A DNA stretch of 59,986 bases from Psychrobacter sp. Lineage in GTDB: Bacteria > Pseudomonadota > Gammaproteobacteria > Pseudomonadales > Moraxellaceae. This document shows positions 44,858-53,720 of the stretch, in pieces. The stretch is from positions 1 through 59,986 of the forward strand of contig NZ_JAKDJE010000010.1 of the NCBI RefSeq assembly GCF_030454045.1. Direction: 5' to 3'. Position 1 is the first letter of the stretch. Every line of letters begins with the position of its first letter. A program made the translations under genes and the position numbers. The notes beneath the pieces were generated by a model that searched no databases, had not been told where the DNA came from, and saw only the letters and a list, made by a program, of their open reading frames with translations.

Positions 44858-47056
44858 TTATAATTGATATAGCCGTATGATGTTAGGAAAGCCTAATAAT
44901 GATCGCAGCTCACGGATGCCTTGAGCGAGATGCTTACGGCTACGCACAATGATATGAATGATGGTATCGCTATTACGAACGTCAACCGTTTCAACCCCCA
45001 TATTCAACTGGCGGAGGTGGTAGATCACCTCACTGATTTGCTCATCACTAAGCGCAACAGAGAGTTTTAGGTAAGCGGGGAAGCGGATTTTGCCACTATT
45101 TTGTATGTCGCTATCCTCCGTGTCCCCTTGTGTAACAGCGTTATCACTGCGCCAACGCAGCTGAATAACCTGATAGGGATTGTCTTTACGAATATCATCA
45201 AGAGAGAAGCATTTATGTCGATGGACGACCAAACCGTGTCGAGATAAATGTCCAACGATAGGGTCGCCATAGATGGGATGACAGCAATTGGCAAAATCAA
45301 GCTCCACTCCCGAGGCGTTGGCGATCAGTTGTTGAGGCTGAGTCATGTCATCGTGATGTGCTTTGTCCTGCAGATCGCTCACTTCATCGCTGAATAGGCG
45401 AGTGACCACCAATTGAGGTAACAATGTACCAGAGCTAATTTGTTCAAACAGCGCATTTTTTTCAGTCACACCGCGCCATTCAGTCAGATCTTTCCAATCA
45501 TCCTCTGTTAGGTCATCGAGCGTTTTTTGATAGGTTTTGAGGGCGCGATCTAACGCTTGACGACCATGATGCTGCTTGTCAGCGGTAGATAAGTCTTTGA
45601 ACCAACGTAATATCTCTTCACGCGCTTTGTTGGTCACCACAAATCCTAACCACTCGGCTTTTGGCTCTGAGTGGCTATTGACTTCGATTTCAACTGCTTG
45701 GCCGTTTTTTAATACTGTACCGAGCTTTGCCGGTTTGCCATCGATATTGGCCCCAACAGCGACGTTACCGACCATGGGCCCGACTGCATAGGCAAAGTCT
45801 AGTGCCGTTGCCCCTTGTGATAATTCGTAAGCTCGACCTTTTGGACTGTAGCAAATGATTTTACTTGAATGTAGATAATCCATTAGGTCATTAATGGTAG
45901 AGACTGCTGCAGAAAAGTTCGGGCTATTTTCGTTGAGGTTGTCTTCATCGACCAAATCTTTCATATTGCGCAGCGAGGCTTGGATAACGGATTGACTGAC
46001 TTCAGAGGCGTGCTCTGCACCGATAACGCCCAGTCTTGCGGCACTTTGCATTTGCTTGGTCAAAATCGTCACTTTTACGACATCGTTGTCGCGCTCATAA
46101 ATGAGCGTGAGTGATTGATTGCCACCTGGTAACGGCCTGCGAATATTATCCGCGATATGGGTATCATCAATTTGATACTTTTTAATAAGATAATACGCCA
46201 ACTTGTCACAAGCTTCGATATTATCGAGGACAATCTCAAATGCATAGTGACGTAGCAGCGTGTTAATTTCTCCGCGATTGCGGAAAAACTGACGGTAAAT
46301 GACCACGCGATTGTCTAACACTTTGACCAGTCCGTTGAGCCCCAAATTATTGAGCACAATGCTCAGATAACGATGAATGGCTTCTCTTTGGAAATTACGC
46401 CCAAGTCCATGCTGTAGCAGTTTGTCAGATATCTTGTTGTACATATCAGAATCAAGGTTACGATAACACAGCACCTCAATATAATCGGCGATATCATTAA
46501 GACCCATCAAGCGTGCAAATGGCACATAAAAATCTAACGTTTCTTGTGCTGTCGTACGTTGTTTTTCAGGGCGCACGGCATCAAGCGTGGACATATTATG
46601 CAGGCGGTCCGCAAGCTTAATAATGAGTACCCGTGGATCTGCGAGTGTGGCGGTCAAAATTTTGTGAAAGGTCGCGGCTTTATTTTGCTGCTTATTGTGA
46701 GAGGAGGATTTTAGTTTTGTCACACCATCGACCAGCCTAGCCACTATCTTGCCGTAGCGCTGCTCGAGCTGCTCGTCACTCACGTCGGTGTCTTCGACCG
46801 TATCATGCAAAATCGCTGCAATAATTGTATCTCGATCTAAGCGAAAGCCCGCCAGTATCTCAGCCACTGCGATAGGGTGAGTGATATAAGGTTCCCCTGA
46901 TTTACGCTTGTCTTTAATGTGCGCAATATCACCGAACTCACAGGCATCAACAATGTCACGGCGCTCAGCAGCAGTGAGATAACCGACTGAACGCAGCAAG
47001 TTATATTGAGCGTCATCGACGAGATGATGACTGAGTTTGGGTAGGGTTTGACTCAT
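44858..47056 (-). CDS. spoT: SpoT (p)ppGpp hydrolase with degenerate synthetase domain
   Basis: A 732-residue RelA/SpoT homologue. The HD hydrolase domain is intact: His60 in YITHP, His84-Asp85 in AILHDTVEDT and Asp150 in KLADRLHNM. The synthetase domain (about 240-350) has lost its signatures: YAFEI where active enzymes have YAFRV, LPGGNQSLTL in place of the usual NGYQSLHT, and KVTILT in place of EIQIRT. TGS (398-460) and C-terminal ACT (about 660-730) domains are present. I infer a monofunctional hydrolase, as described for SpoT of Moraxellaceae. rpoZ lies upstream on the same strand with a terminator between. Confidence 0.93.
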   Translation of the reverse strand: MSQTLPKLSHHLVDDAQYNLLRSVGYLTAAERRDIVDACEFGDIAHIKDKRKSGEPYITHPIAVAEILAGFRLDRDTIIAAILHDTVEDTDVSDEQLEQRYGKIVARLVDGVTKLKSSSHNKQQNKAATFHKILTATLADPRVLIIKLADRLHNMSTLDAVRPEKQRTTAQETLDFYVPFARLMGLNDIADYIEVLCYRNLDSDMYNKISDKLLQHGLGRNFQREAIHRYLSIVLNNLGLNGLVKVLDNRVVIYRQFFRNRGEINTLLRHYAFEIVLDNIEACDKLAYYLIKKYQIDDTHIADNIRRPLPGGNQSLTLIYERDNDVVKVTILTKQMQSAARLGVIGAEHASEVSQSVIQASLRNMKDLVDEDNLNENSPNFSAAVSTINDLMDYLHSSKIICYSPKGRAYELSQGATALDFAYAVGPMVGNVAVGANIDGKPAKLGTVLKNGQAVEIEVNSHSEPKAEWLGFVVTNKAREEILRWFKDLSTADKQHHGRQALDRALKTYQKTLDDLTEDDWKDLTEWRGVTEKNALFEQISSGTLLPQLVVTRLFSDEVSDLQDKAHHDDMTQPQQLIANASGVELDFANCCHPIYGDPIVGHLSRHGLVVHRHKCFSLDDIRKDNPYQVIQLRWRSDNAVTQGDTEDSDIQNSGKIRFPAYLKLSVALSDEQISEVIYHLRQLNMGVETVDVRNSDTIIHIIVRSRKHLAQGIRELRSLLGFPNIIRLYQL

Positions 47057-47411
47057 AAATGACGATCCTATTTTCCATGACTGACTGACTTGATTATGGA
47101 TTGAAGTAAGCAGTAAATGGTGACTGAATATTGACCAACCATACGAAACTTAAGTAGGGATAGGCCATTCTCTAATTAATCGCAAATCGCATTCAATGTC
47201 AACTGATAAGCGAGTAGGCGATGAAAAAATTTGACTCAGTGGGCTATTTTGATAGATAAATGGCTATCAAAACAGCAAATACAATACAGTTACAACCAAA
47301 AAACCACAGCCTATGCTGTGGTCTCTATTGTCAGTTAGAAGCTTGTTCTTGATCACAAAGCCATGATCAGCTTTGAGAATTTAAAGATACAAGTTTCCCT
47401 GAAATCGGCTG
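47057..47411. other. 355-bp gap between rpoZ and spoT
   Basis: No gene is seen. Besides the rpoZ terminator, it should hold an independent spoT promoter on the minus strand, which I could not place with confidence. Confidence 0.5.
47298..47322 (-). terminator. Terminator after rpoZ
   Basis: On the minus strand a stem CCACAG/CTGTGG (loop CATAGG) is followed by six T. It lies between rpoZ and spoT, so spoT need not be an extension of the rpoZ transcript. Confidence 0.85.
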
Positions 47412-47672
47412 TTAAAAACTGTGATCACCTGACAATGCTAAATCTAATGAACTTGTTGCAAAATTGTGTTCTGGTTGGCTTAGGATGTCGTGTCCGATTT
47501 TGCCAGCAGCAATTTCACGCAAGGCCAATACAGTAGGCTTGTCATTGTCGACGTCAACCATTGGCTCAGCGATACCTTTGGCCAGTTGACGGGCGCGCTT
47601 ACTTGCGACCAAAATTAGCTCAAAGCGATTATCCACATTACCCAAACAATCTTCAATCGTCACTCGTGCCAT
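47412..47672 (-). CDS. rpoZ: RNA polymerase omega subunit
   Basis: An 86-residue small subunit assisting assembly of beta' and forming part of the ppGpp site 1 in proteobacterial RNA polymerase. MARVTIEDCLGNVDNRFELILVASKRARQL is the family N-terminus (core RFELILVASKRARQ), and the TVLALREIAAGKIG segment follows. Length is typical. It lies 189 bp after gmk on the same strand, in the usual gmk-rpoZ-spoT order. Confidence 0.96.
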   Translation of the reverse strand: MARVTIEDCLGNVDNRFELILVASKRARQLAKGIAEPMVDVDNDKPTVLALREIAAGKIGHDILSQPEHNFATSSLDLALSGDHSF

Positions 47673-47861
47673 AAATAGCTACCTCGGTTGTTTTATTTGT
47701 GACCGACCGTGCCCGCCACATAATAAAAATAATATCAAATACATAAAAGGGAATAGCCAGACATTATAGCATTTTTTGCCGAGTTGCGTCGTTGCTTTTT
47801 TTGCAGCCTATCGGATAAATATCAGCTAAGGGTCAATCGCCATTTCTTATTCTTTTACTTC

Positions 47862-48488
47862 TTATTCTTCTACCTGATCGTTCAACAAGTTGCTGATCGT
47901 GCGTTGGTAACGTTGCTGCTGGCGAGCAAGGGTTTGTCTATCTGCCACAATAATGGCTTTTAGCTCAGCGAGTGCCACATCAAAGTTGTCATTGATAACC
48001 ACATAATCGGCATTTACGTATTGTGCCATTTCGGTGACCGCGCCAGCTAGACGGCGCTCGATGACTTCTAGACTGTCTTGAGCGCGGGTTGAGAGGCGTT
48101 GGCGTAGGGTGGTCAAGCTGGGTGGCAAAATAAAAATCATGATAGCATCGGCAAAGATTTCTCTGATTTGTGTGGCCCCTTGCCAATCAATCTCCAAAAT
48201 CACATCAATGCCTGCTGCAAGCTGAGCGCGTACGCTTTGCTCTGAGGTGCCATAATAATTGCCAAACACTTCTGCATGCTCTAAAAACTGGCCTGCATTG
48301 ATACCATGGGTAAAAGTGTCGATGTCTGTGAAGTGGTAGTGCTGACCATCGATCTCACCTGGACGAGGCGCACGAGTGGTATGTGAGATGCTCACTGAAA
48401 GATCATTGGTGGTGACTAGCAACTGCTTGACCAATGAGGTTTTACCAGTGCCAGACGCGGCGGTGATAATAAATAATGAACCTGTCAT
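47862..48488 (-). CDS. gmk: Guanylate kinase
   Basis: A 208-residue enzyme that phosphorylates GMP to GDP with ATP. The P-loop is ITAASGTGKTSLVKQLL at about residues 8-24, and SISHTTRAPRPGEIDGQHYHF (core HTTRAPRPGE) is the GMP-binding region. EVFGNYYGTS and LEIDWQGATQI are also characteristic. Length normal. In many bacteria it is inhibited by ppGpp, consistent with the neighbouring spoT. A terminator-like hairpin lies in its leader. Confidence 0.97.
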   Translation of the reverse strand: MTGSLFIITAASGTGKTSLVKQLLVTTNDLSVSISHTTRAPRPGEIDGQHYHFTDIDTFTHGINAGQFLEHAEVFGNYYGTSEQSVRAQLAAGIDVILEIDWQGATQIREIFADAIMIFILPPSLTTLRQRLSTRAQDSLEVIERRLAGAVTEMAQYVNADYVVINDNFDVALAELKAIIVADRQTLARQQQRYQRTISNLLNDQVEE

Positions 48489-48840
48489 ACAAAGTATCCT
48501 AATGGAATATGTGCGAGTAAAGTATGTCCTAATAACGAACCAAAAGACGTATCAGTCAGAGACACAGACTGGAAAAAACAAAAAACGCCATCATGTATGG
48601 CGATAGAAATCATAGTAGGTGCACATTATAAACTGCTTTTATGCGAGTAGAAGCGAGTTTTGCAATACGGTATTGATATCTTGATATGTGTATGTAGCAT
48701 ATTGCGATGCGTGTGCTGCTATTTTTGAGGGCAATAAAAGTAAATTATGCTAAAGTAGAGCATCGATTTTGCCCCACATTTTACATCAAAGCTGTTAGGC
48801 ATAAGCTTTATATATAAATTATCCAACGATAGGCGTTCTT
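48489..48840. other. Divergent intergenic region gmk / ispH
   Basis: No gene. For gmk on the minus strand there is a TATAAT (48625-48630) without a strong -35. About 20 bases past it is the hairpin CGCCAT/ATGGCG followed by six T (48580-48602), so the leader could be attenuated. For ispH, the AT-rich TTTATATATAAATTATCC near 48809-48825 may be part of a promoter. Confidence 0.5.
48580..48602 (-). terminator. Terminator-like hairpin in the gmk leader
   Basis: On the minus strand, CGCCAT/ATGGCG with a 5-nt loop is followed directly by TTTTTT, some 92 bp before the gmk start. It could attenuate gmk, or stop antisense transcripts from the ispH side. Confidence 0.55.
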
Positions 48841-49797
48841 ATGCAAATTTATCTTGCCAATCCCCGCGGATTTTGTGCTGGCGTGGACCGTGCGATAGCG
48901 ATTGTTAACGAAGCATTGACACGTTTCGAGCCACCCATTTATGTCCGTCACGAAGTTGTCCATAATAAATTTGTGGTGTCAGATTTGGCAAATCGCGGTG
49001 CAGTATTTGTTGAAGAGCTTCATGAAGTGCCAGATGGATCCATTGTTATCTTTTCTGCCCATGGCGTCTCCAAAGCGGTTGAAGATGAGGCTGAGCGCCG
49101 TGATTTGACAGTGTTTGATGCGACTTGTCCTTTGGTCACCAAAGTACATATCGAAGTGGCAAAATTTGCCCAAGATGGTATGGATGCGGTGCTGATAGGG
49201 CACGCAGGTCATCCAGAAGTCGAAGGTACAATGGGACGCTTCAATCGTCGTCATGGTGGACAGATTCATCTGGTTGAAGATGAAAGTGATGTTGCAGCAT
49301 TGACGGTACAAGATGCCGAGCGTTTGGCTTTTGTGACCCAAACAACACTATCAATGGATGATACCGCGCGCGTTATTGATGCATTACGTGAGAAATTCCC
49401 TAATATTCAGGGCCCTCGCAAAGATGACATTTGTTATGCCACCCAAAACCGCCAAGATGCAGTCAAAGACTTGGCCAGTCGCTGTGAAGTGGTTTTGGTG
49501 GTCGGCTCACCAAACTCATCAAACTCTAATCGCCTGCGTGAGCTTGCTGAGCGTATGAATTGCCGCGCGTATTTGATTGATAACGCCAGTGAGATGGAGC
49601 AAGGCTGGCTTGATGGCGTGCAGAGTATTGGCGTGACTGCTGGAGCATCGGCGCCTGAGGTACTAATCCAAGAAGTCTTGCAGCAGCTACAAGATTGGGG
49701 CGGTGATTTGCCAAGCGAGCTCTCTGGTATTGAGGAAAACGTCATATTTAGTCTGCCGAAAGCCTTGCGGATTCCTGTCACCCAAGTTGGTAAGTAA
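48841..49797 (+). CDS. ispH: 4-hydroxy-3-methylbut-2-enyl diphosphate reductase
   Basis: A 318-residue iron-sulfur enzyme performing the last MEP-pathway step to IPP and DMAPP. The three cluster cysteines are in GFCAGVDRAI (Cys13), DATCPLVTKVH (about Cys97) and DDICYATQNRQ (about Cys198). HGVSKAVEDEA and GSPNSSNSNRL are also conserved. Length is normal. The 82-residue membrane protein gene starts 53 bp downstream and could be cotranscribed. Confidence 0.97.
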   Translation: MQIYLANPRGFCAGVDRAIAIVNEALTRFEPPIYVRHEVVHNKFVVSDLANRGAVFVEELHEVPDGSIVIFSAHGVSKAVEDEAERRDLTVFDATCPLVTKVHIEVAKFAQDGMDAVLIGHAGHPEVEGTMGRFNRRHGGQIHLVEDESDVAALTVQDAERLAFVTQTTLSMDDTARVIDALREKFPNIQGPRKDDICYATQNRQDAVKDLASRCEVVLVVGSPNSSNSNRLRELAERMNCRAYLIDNASEMEQGWLDGVQSIGVTAGASAPEVLIQEVLQQLQDWGGDLPSELSGIEENVIFSLPKALRIPVTQVGK

Positions 49798-49850
49798 TTA
49801 GGATACGCCCTCGTATTTGTATGAATCATCATTTATATGGATAAGCTCGC

Positions 49851-50099
49851 ATGAAAGAACCAAAAGCCAGATTTGTATTGGCAGAAGCCACGCTCGCTGA
49901 AGTGAATAAGCAACTGAAACTCAATATGCTTGTCATGGTGGCAGTGGTCTTTGTACTATTTATGAATATCATGAAGTTTATGGCAGAAAAAAGCGTTCTT
50001 TACGCTGTACTCGCAATCATAATGATTTGCTTACTGTTCTTTATACAAAAAGCTCGCGGTATTCTCATACTAAGAAAACAAGAGCTTACCCATAAATAG
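49851..50099 (+). CDS. Small membrane protein of unknown function
   Basis: An 82-residue protein with two hydrophobic segments (NMLVMVAVVFVLFMNIMKF and SVLYAVLAIIMICLLFFI) and short charged ends. No family is recognised. It is tightly placed between ispH and the thioesterase-like gene on the same strand. Confidence 0.55.
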   Translation: MKEPKARFVLAEATLAEVNKQLKLNMLVMVAVVFVLFMNIMKFMAEKSVLYAVLAIIMICLLFFIQKARGILILRKQELTHK

Positions 50100-50162
50100 A
50101 AAATACAAGCATAAATAAAAAATACAGGTGAAAGTGCCAAATATAGGAAATAGAGAATAGTT

Positions 50163-50978
50163 ATGACTGCTTATTACAAATTTATCAAACGTGAACAGCA
50201 AGACGATGGCGTCAGTGTGGCGCATTACCAGCCAACCAAGCATGCACAAGGCGCTTGGAATGAGCATGAGCAGCATATGGCACCAGCGACAGGTCTTCTG
50301 ACAGCTGAGATTAATAACTTTGCGCCACAAGCCAATACCCGTATTGCTCGTGTCGGTCTTGATATTTTAGGCCTGATACCGCTCGATGACTTTACCATTA
50401 GTACTCGCTGTATTCGTCCTGGCAAGACGATTGAGCTGATTGAAGCGGTTATGAGTAGCCGTGGCCGTGATGCCATTATTGCAAGAGCATGGCGACTCAT
50501 TACGCAAGATACCAGTGAGATTGCAGGGCTTGAGGACCAAAAGGCCATTTATCAGCCTGATGATCTGCCTGTTTGGGACGAGATGAAAGGCTGGCCGGGC
50601 GGTTTTATCGAAAGCGTGCGTTTGGTAGCGACAGAGGATCGTCGTCCTGGTCGAGGTATGGTATGGATCACCAATGACGTTGAGATGATAGAAGGCATAC
50701 CAACGGATGATCTGGTACATTTATTAGGGATGGTCGATACGGCCAATGGCGTGGTACCCCGCTTGGGCCTTGGTTTATCTAAGTTAGAATGGATGTTTCC
50801 CAATACCGATTTGCAAATCCACATGCACCGCGCACCCAAAGGGCGCTGGTTGGGTCTTGAAGCCGTACAACAATATGGCAATGATGGCATTGGATTGACC
50901 AGTGCGGTACTACATGACGTATATGGACCCTTTGGCCGTAGCGAGCAAATCCTAACCATTCGTCCGATGCCACGTTAA
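50163..50978 (+). CDS. Thioesterase-like (HotDog fold) protein
   Basis: A 271-residue protein resembling the acyl-CoA thioesterase family annotated as thioesterase-like superfamily in Acinetobacter and mycobacteria (TesB-like double HotDog). NEHEQHMAPATGLLTAEINNF, RIARVGLDILGLIPLDDFTISTRCIRPGKTIELIEAVMSSRGRD (core ISTRCIRPGKTIEL) and the closing GRWLGLEA...GLTSAVLHDVYGPFGRSEQIL (core SAVLHDVYGPFG) are typical. Function is probably acyl-CoA hydrolysis, with unknown chain specificity. Confidence 0.75.
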   Translation: MTAYYKFIKREQQDDGVSVAHYQPTKHAQGAWNEHEQHMAPATGLLTAEINNFAPQANTRIARVGLDILGLIPLDDFTISTRCIRPGKTIELIEAVMSSRGRDAIIARAWRLITQDTSEIAGLEDQKAIYQPDDLPVWDEMKGWPGGFIESVRLVATEDRRPGRGMVWITNDVEMIEGIPTDDLVHLLGMVDTANGVVPRLGLGLSKLEWMFPNTDLQIHMHRAPKGRWLGLEAVQQYGNDGIGLTSAVLHDVYGPFGRSEQILTIRPMPR

Positions 50979-51040
50979 AAGAGAAAGAATCAACTATCTA
51001 GTAATTTTGGAAAACGAAACCATATGTTGTAATCGATTAA

Positions 51041-51070
51041 TTGTACAAATATTGGAGAAATGGTTTTAAT
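51041..51070 (+). promoter_or_regulatory. Candidate promoter for the small ORF
   Basis: A -35-like TTGTAC (51041-51046) is separated by 18 bp from a -10-like TTTAAT (51065-51070). The match is moderate. It points to the 24-codon ORF about 58 bp further on. Confidence 0.35.
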
Positions 51071-51127
51071 AGTAACTAATAAGACGATATTGCCAACAAG
51101 GCGATATCAATCGACATAGAGGTTACT

Positions 51128-51202
51128 ATGAAAGCATATACTCAATTTTCCAAAAAACTGACGACTATTTGGGAGTTATTAATAGAGGTTTATTCAGAAT
51201 AG
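51128..51202 (+). CDS. Possible small protein of 24 residues
   Basis: ATG at 51128 is preceded by GAGGTT, with 4 nt between. The frame runs 24 codons to a stop at 51202, giving MKAYTQFSKKLTTIWELLIEVYSE; residues 14-22 (IWELLIEVY) form an amphipathic-looking helix. It is followed by a terminator. The length is too small for codon statistics, so coding is only suggested by its position between a promoter-like sequence and a terminator. Confidence 0.3.
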   Translation: MKAYTQFSKKLTTIWELLIEVYSE

Positions 51203-51244
51203 TGGTTAGCTTTTGTTCTTGCGCTAAAAAATGACTGATACCAG

Positions 51245-51278
51245 AACGCCGCCTTGGTAAACAAGCGCGGTGTTTTTT
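51245..51278 (+). terminator. Terminator upstream of htpG
   Basis: A stem of twelve pairs with one bulged C (AACGCCGCCTTG against CAAG-CGCGGTGTT, loop GTAAA) leads into a T-run. It ends a short transcript starting in the preceding gap, or thioesterase read-through. Confidence 0.75.
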
Positions 51279-51297
51279 ATGGAATAAGACTTTTGAG

Positions 51298-51325
51298 CTT
51301 GAATTTTTTTTGGATGCCCCTATTA
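51298..51325 (+). promoter_or_regulatory. Sigma-32 (RpoH)-type promoter of htpG
   Basis: CTTGAA at 51298-51303 is followed 13 bases later by CCCCTATTA at 51317-51325. This fits the heat-shock consensus CTTGAA with N11-16 and CCCCAT-T closely, apart from one base in the -10. The htpG start is about 115 bp downstream, and HtpG is a classical heat-shock protein. Confidence 0.75.
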
Positions 51326-51440
51326 GTATAGACAGTTTAACGGTATCACATACGGCGGGGTCTCTAACATTATGAGAGCGGCCTTAGTGAGTATATCGTT
51401 ATCTTATAATAGGTCTTTCATAGAATTTAAAGGAGTTTTT

Positions 51441-53402
51441 ATGAGTGAAGCAACTCAAGCTGAAGGTCTGAATCCAGAATTAAAAAAACATACGTTTGAA
51501 GCGGAAGTGGCGCAGTTGCTGCATTTGGTCACGCATTCACTATATTCTAACGCTGATATTTTCGTCCGTGAGCTCGTCTCTAACGCGTCGGATGCTTGCG
51601 ATAAGTTGCGCTTTGAAGCCACCAATGATGATAGCCTTTATGAAGATGATGGCGAATTAAAGATCCGCATTGCTGTCGATGAAGACGCCAAAACCCTTAC
51701 CTTTACTGATAACGGTATTGGGATGAATGAGACCGATGCCATCGAAAACTTAGGTACGATTGCAAAATCAGGTACCAAAGCCTTTTTGGATAAATTGTCT
51801 GAATCACAAAAACAAGACGGACAATTAATTGGTCAATTCGGTGTTGGTTTTTACTCTGGCTTTATCGTAGCAGACACCATCAGTGTTGAATCACGTAAAG
51901 CGGGCGAGCCTGCGGATAAAGGCGTACGCTGGGTATCAGATGGTACAGGCAGCTTTACGGTTGAGCCAATTACCAAAGACACGCGCGGTACCGCGATCAC
52001 TTTGCACCTAAAAGAAGAGTATAGCGAGGGTGAAGACAACTATCTAGATCGCAGCAAGATAAAGCGTTTGGTTAATAAATACTCTGACCATATCAGTCTG
52101 CCCATTCAGATGCGTAAAGAGATCTGGCAAGAAGATGTAAAAGAAGACGAAAGCGACGACACACCTGCTGGCGGTGAGATGGTACTGACGGATGAGTGGG
52201 AAACCATTAATAAAGCCAGTGCGCTATGGACACGCTCAAGCTCTGAAATCGAAGATGATGAGTATGTCGATTTTTATAAAAACATCACTTATGACATGGA
52301 CGCGCCGCTTACGTGGACGCACAACCGTGTCGAGGGCCGCGTACAGTATACCCAGCTTTTATATATCCCTAAAAAAGCCCCGATGGATCTATACACTCGC
52401 GAGCAGCAGCACGGTCTAAAGCTTTATGTAAAGCGCGTCTTTATTATGGATGATGCTGAGCAGCTATTACCGATGTACTTACGCTTTGTGAAAGGGGTGA
52501 TCGATTCTGCCGACTTACCACTGAACGTGAGCCGCGAGCTACTACAAGAGTCACGTGATGTAAAATCTATCCGTGATGGTAACGCGCGCCGTATCTTGAC
52601 TTTGCTGGCAAGCCTTGCCAATAGCGAAGACAGCGATAAGCAAGAAAAATTTGCGCAGTTCTATGCAGAGTTTGGCGATGTCATCAAAGAAGGTCTGGGC
52701 GAAGATGCCGGCAATAAAGAACGTATTGCTAAGCTATTACGTTATGCAACCAGCACGCAAGACGGTCTTGAGACCAGCTTTGAAGATTACAAAGCTCGTA
52801 TGAAAGAAGGGCAAAAAGCGATCTATTATCTAACGGCTGATAACTTAGCCGCGGCAAAAAACAGCCCGCAGCTCGAGCTATTCAAGAAAAAAGGCATCGA
52901 AGTTATTTTGATGACCAGCCGTGTCGATGAATGGGCAATGAATTTCTTGACCTCATTCGATGAGACACCGCTACAAAACATCGCAAAAGGCGCGGTAGAT
53001 TTGGGTGACTTGCAGGATGAAGCCGAAAAAGCCGAAGCCGAAAAAGCTGAAGAAACTCTAAAGCCTGTCGTTGATAAGCTCAAAACTGCACTGGGTGATC
53101 GTGCTAAAGATGTCAAAGTCTCGACGCGTTTGGTTGATAGCCCTGCGTGCTTGGTTGTTGGTGAAGGTGAGTTATCGCCACAAATGATTCAGATGCTCCA
53201 GCAAATGGGTCAAGATGTACCAGCGAGTAAGCCAACACTAGAGGTCAATCCAGATCATCCGCTGATTAAAAAGCTTGAGAGCAGTGAGCAATTTGACGAC
53301 TTGGCACAAGTGATTTTTGATCAAGCATTGTTAGCAGATGGCGGTCAGTTAGACGATCCAGCCGCTTATCTAAAACGCGTTAATGAGCTATTGATGAGAT
53401 AA
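51441..53402 (+). CDS. htpG: Chaperone HtpG (Hsp90)
   Basis: A 653-residue ATP-dependent dimeric chaperone. The GHKL ATPase domain carries ELVSNASDACDKLRFEA (ATP-binding Asn), DNGIGMNETDAIENLGTIAKSGT (core DNGIGM) and GQFGVGFYSGFIVAD. The middle domain has LPLNVSRELLQ. The C-terminal region includes EKAEAEKAEE low complexity. The start at 51441 follows AAAGGAG; an in-frame extension to 51372 is unconserved. The promoter is of sigma-32 type. Confidence 0.97.
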   Translation: MSEATQAEGLNPELKKHTFEAEVAQLLHLVTHSLYSNADIFVRELVSNASDACDKLRFEATNDDSLYEDDGELKIRIAVDEDAKTLTFTDNGIGMNETDAIENLGTIAKSGTKAFLDKLSESQKQDGQLIGQFGVGFYSGFIVADTISVESRKAGEPADKGVRWVSDGTGSFTVEPITKDTRGTAITLHLKEEYSEGEDNYLDRSKIKRLVNKYSDHISLPIQMRKEIWQEDVKEDESDDTPAGGEMVLTDEWETINKASALWTRSSSEIEDDEYVDFYKNITYDMDAPLTWTHNRVEGRVQYTQLLYIPKKAPMDLYTREQQHGLKLYVKRVFIMDDAEQLLPMYLRFVKGVIDSADLPLNVSRELLQESRDVKSIRDGNARRILTLLASLANSEDSDKQEKFAQFYAEFGDVIKEGLGEDAGNKERIAKLLRYATSTQDGLETSFEDYKARMKEGQKAIYYLTADNLAAAKNSPQLELFKKKGIEVILMTSRVDEWAMNFLTSFDETPLQNIAKGAVDLGDLQDEAEKAEAEKAEETLKPVVDKLKTALGDRAKDVKVSTRLVDSPACLVVGEGELSPQMIQMLQQMGQDVPASKPTLEVNPDHPLIKKLESSEQFDDLAQVIFDQALLADGGQLDDPAAYLKRVNELLMR

Positions 53403-53720
53403 TGTCTGATTATTGATATAAAAGGAAGCCTTGTGTGTAAGGTCTCCTTTTTTTATTTAGATTTATGGTCGTATTTGAATGAATTTTACAAATCATACTT
53501 ATCGTCTTGACTGACAATCCGTTACAATCGCGATAGATTAGCGAGCTAGACTATTAGGCATGGTTAATCATCTTCTATAAACATTCCGTCGTGAATTCAA
53601 TATAAATAGATGTCTAGAGCTGTGAGGAAATCGTACGTCGATTGCATCAAGTGGCGGTTATATCCAGACAATTATCATTGGGTCATTTTATTTTTCTCGA
53701 CTGGCTAGAGGTCTAAGTCT
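53403..53720. other. 318-bp gap between htpG and the C13 peptidase gene
   Basis: No gene. It holds the htpG terminator at 53421-53454 and should hold the promoter of the next gene, which I could not place. Confidence 0.5.
53421..53454 (+). terminator. Terminator after htpG
   Basis: Imperfect stem AAAGGAAGCCTT/AAGGTCTCCTTT around loop GTGTGT, ending in a run of seven T. Confidence 0.8.

Larger units (their letters stand above)
50979..51440. other. 462-bp gap upstream of htpG
   Basis: This gap contains a candidate short transcript (promoter at 51041-51070, a 24-codon ORF at 51128-51202 and a terminator at 51245-51278) and then a sigma-32-type promoter for htpG at 51298-51325. Each is listed separately. 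Confidence 0.6.
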
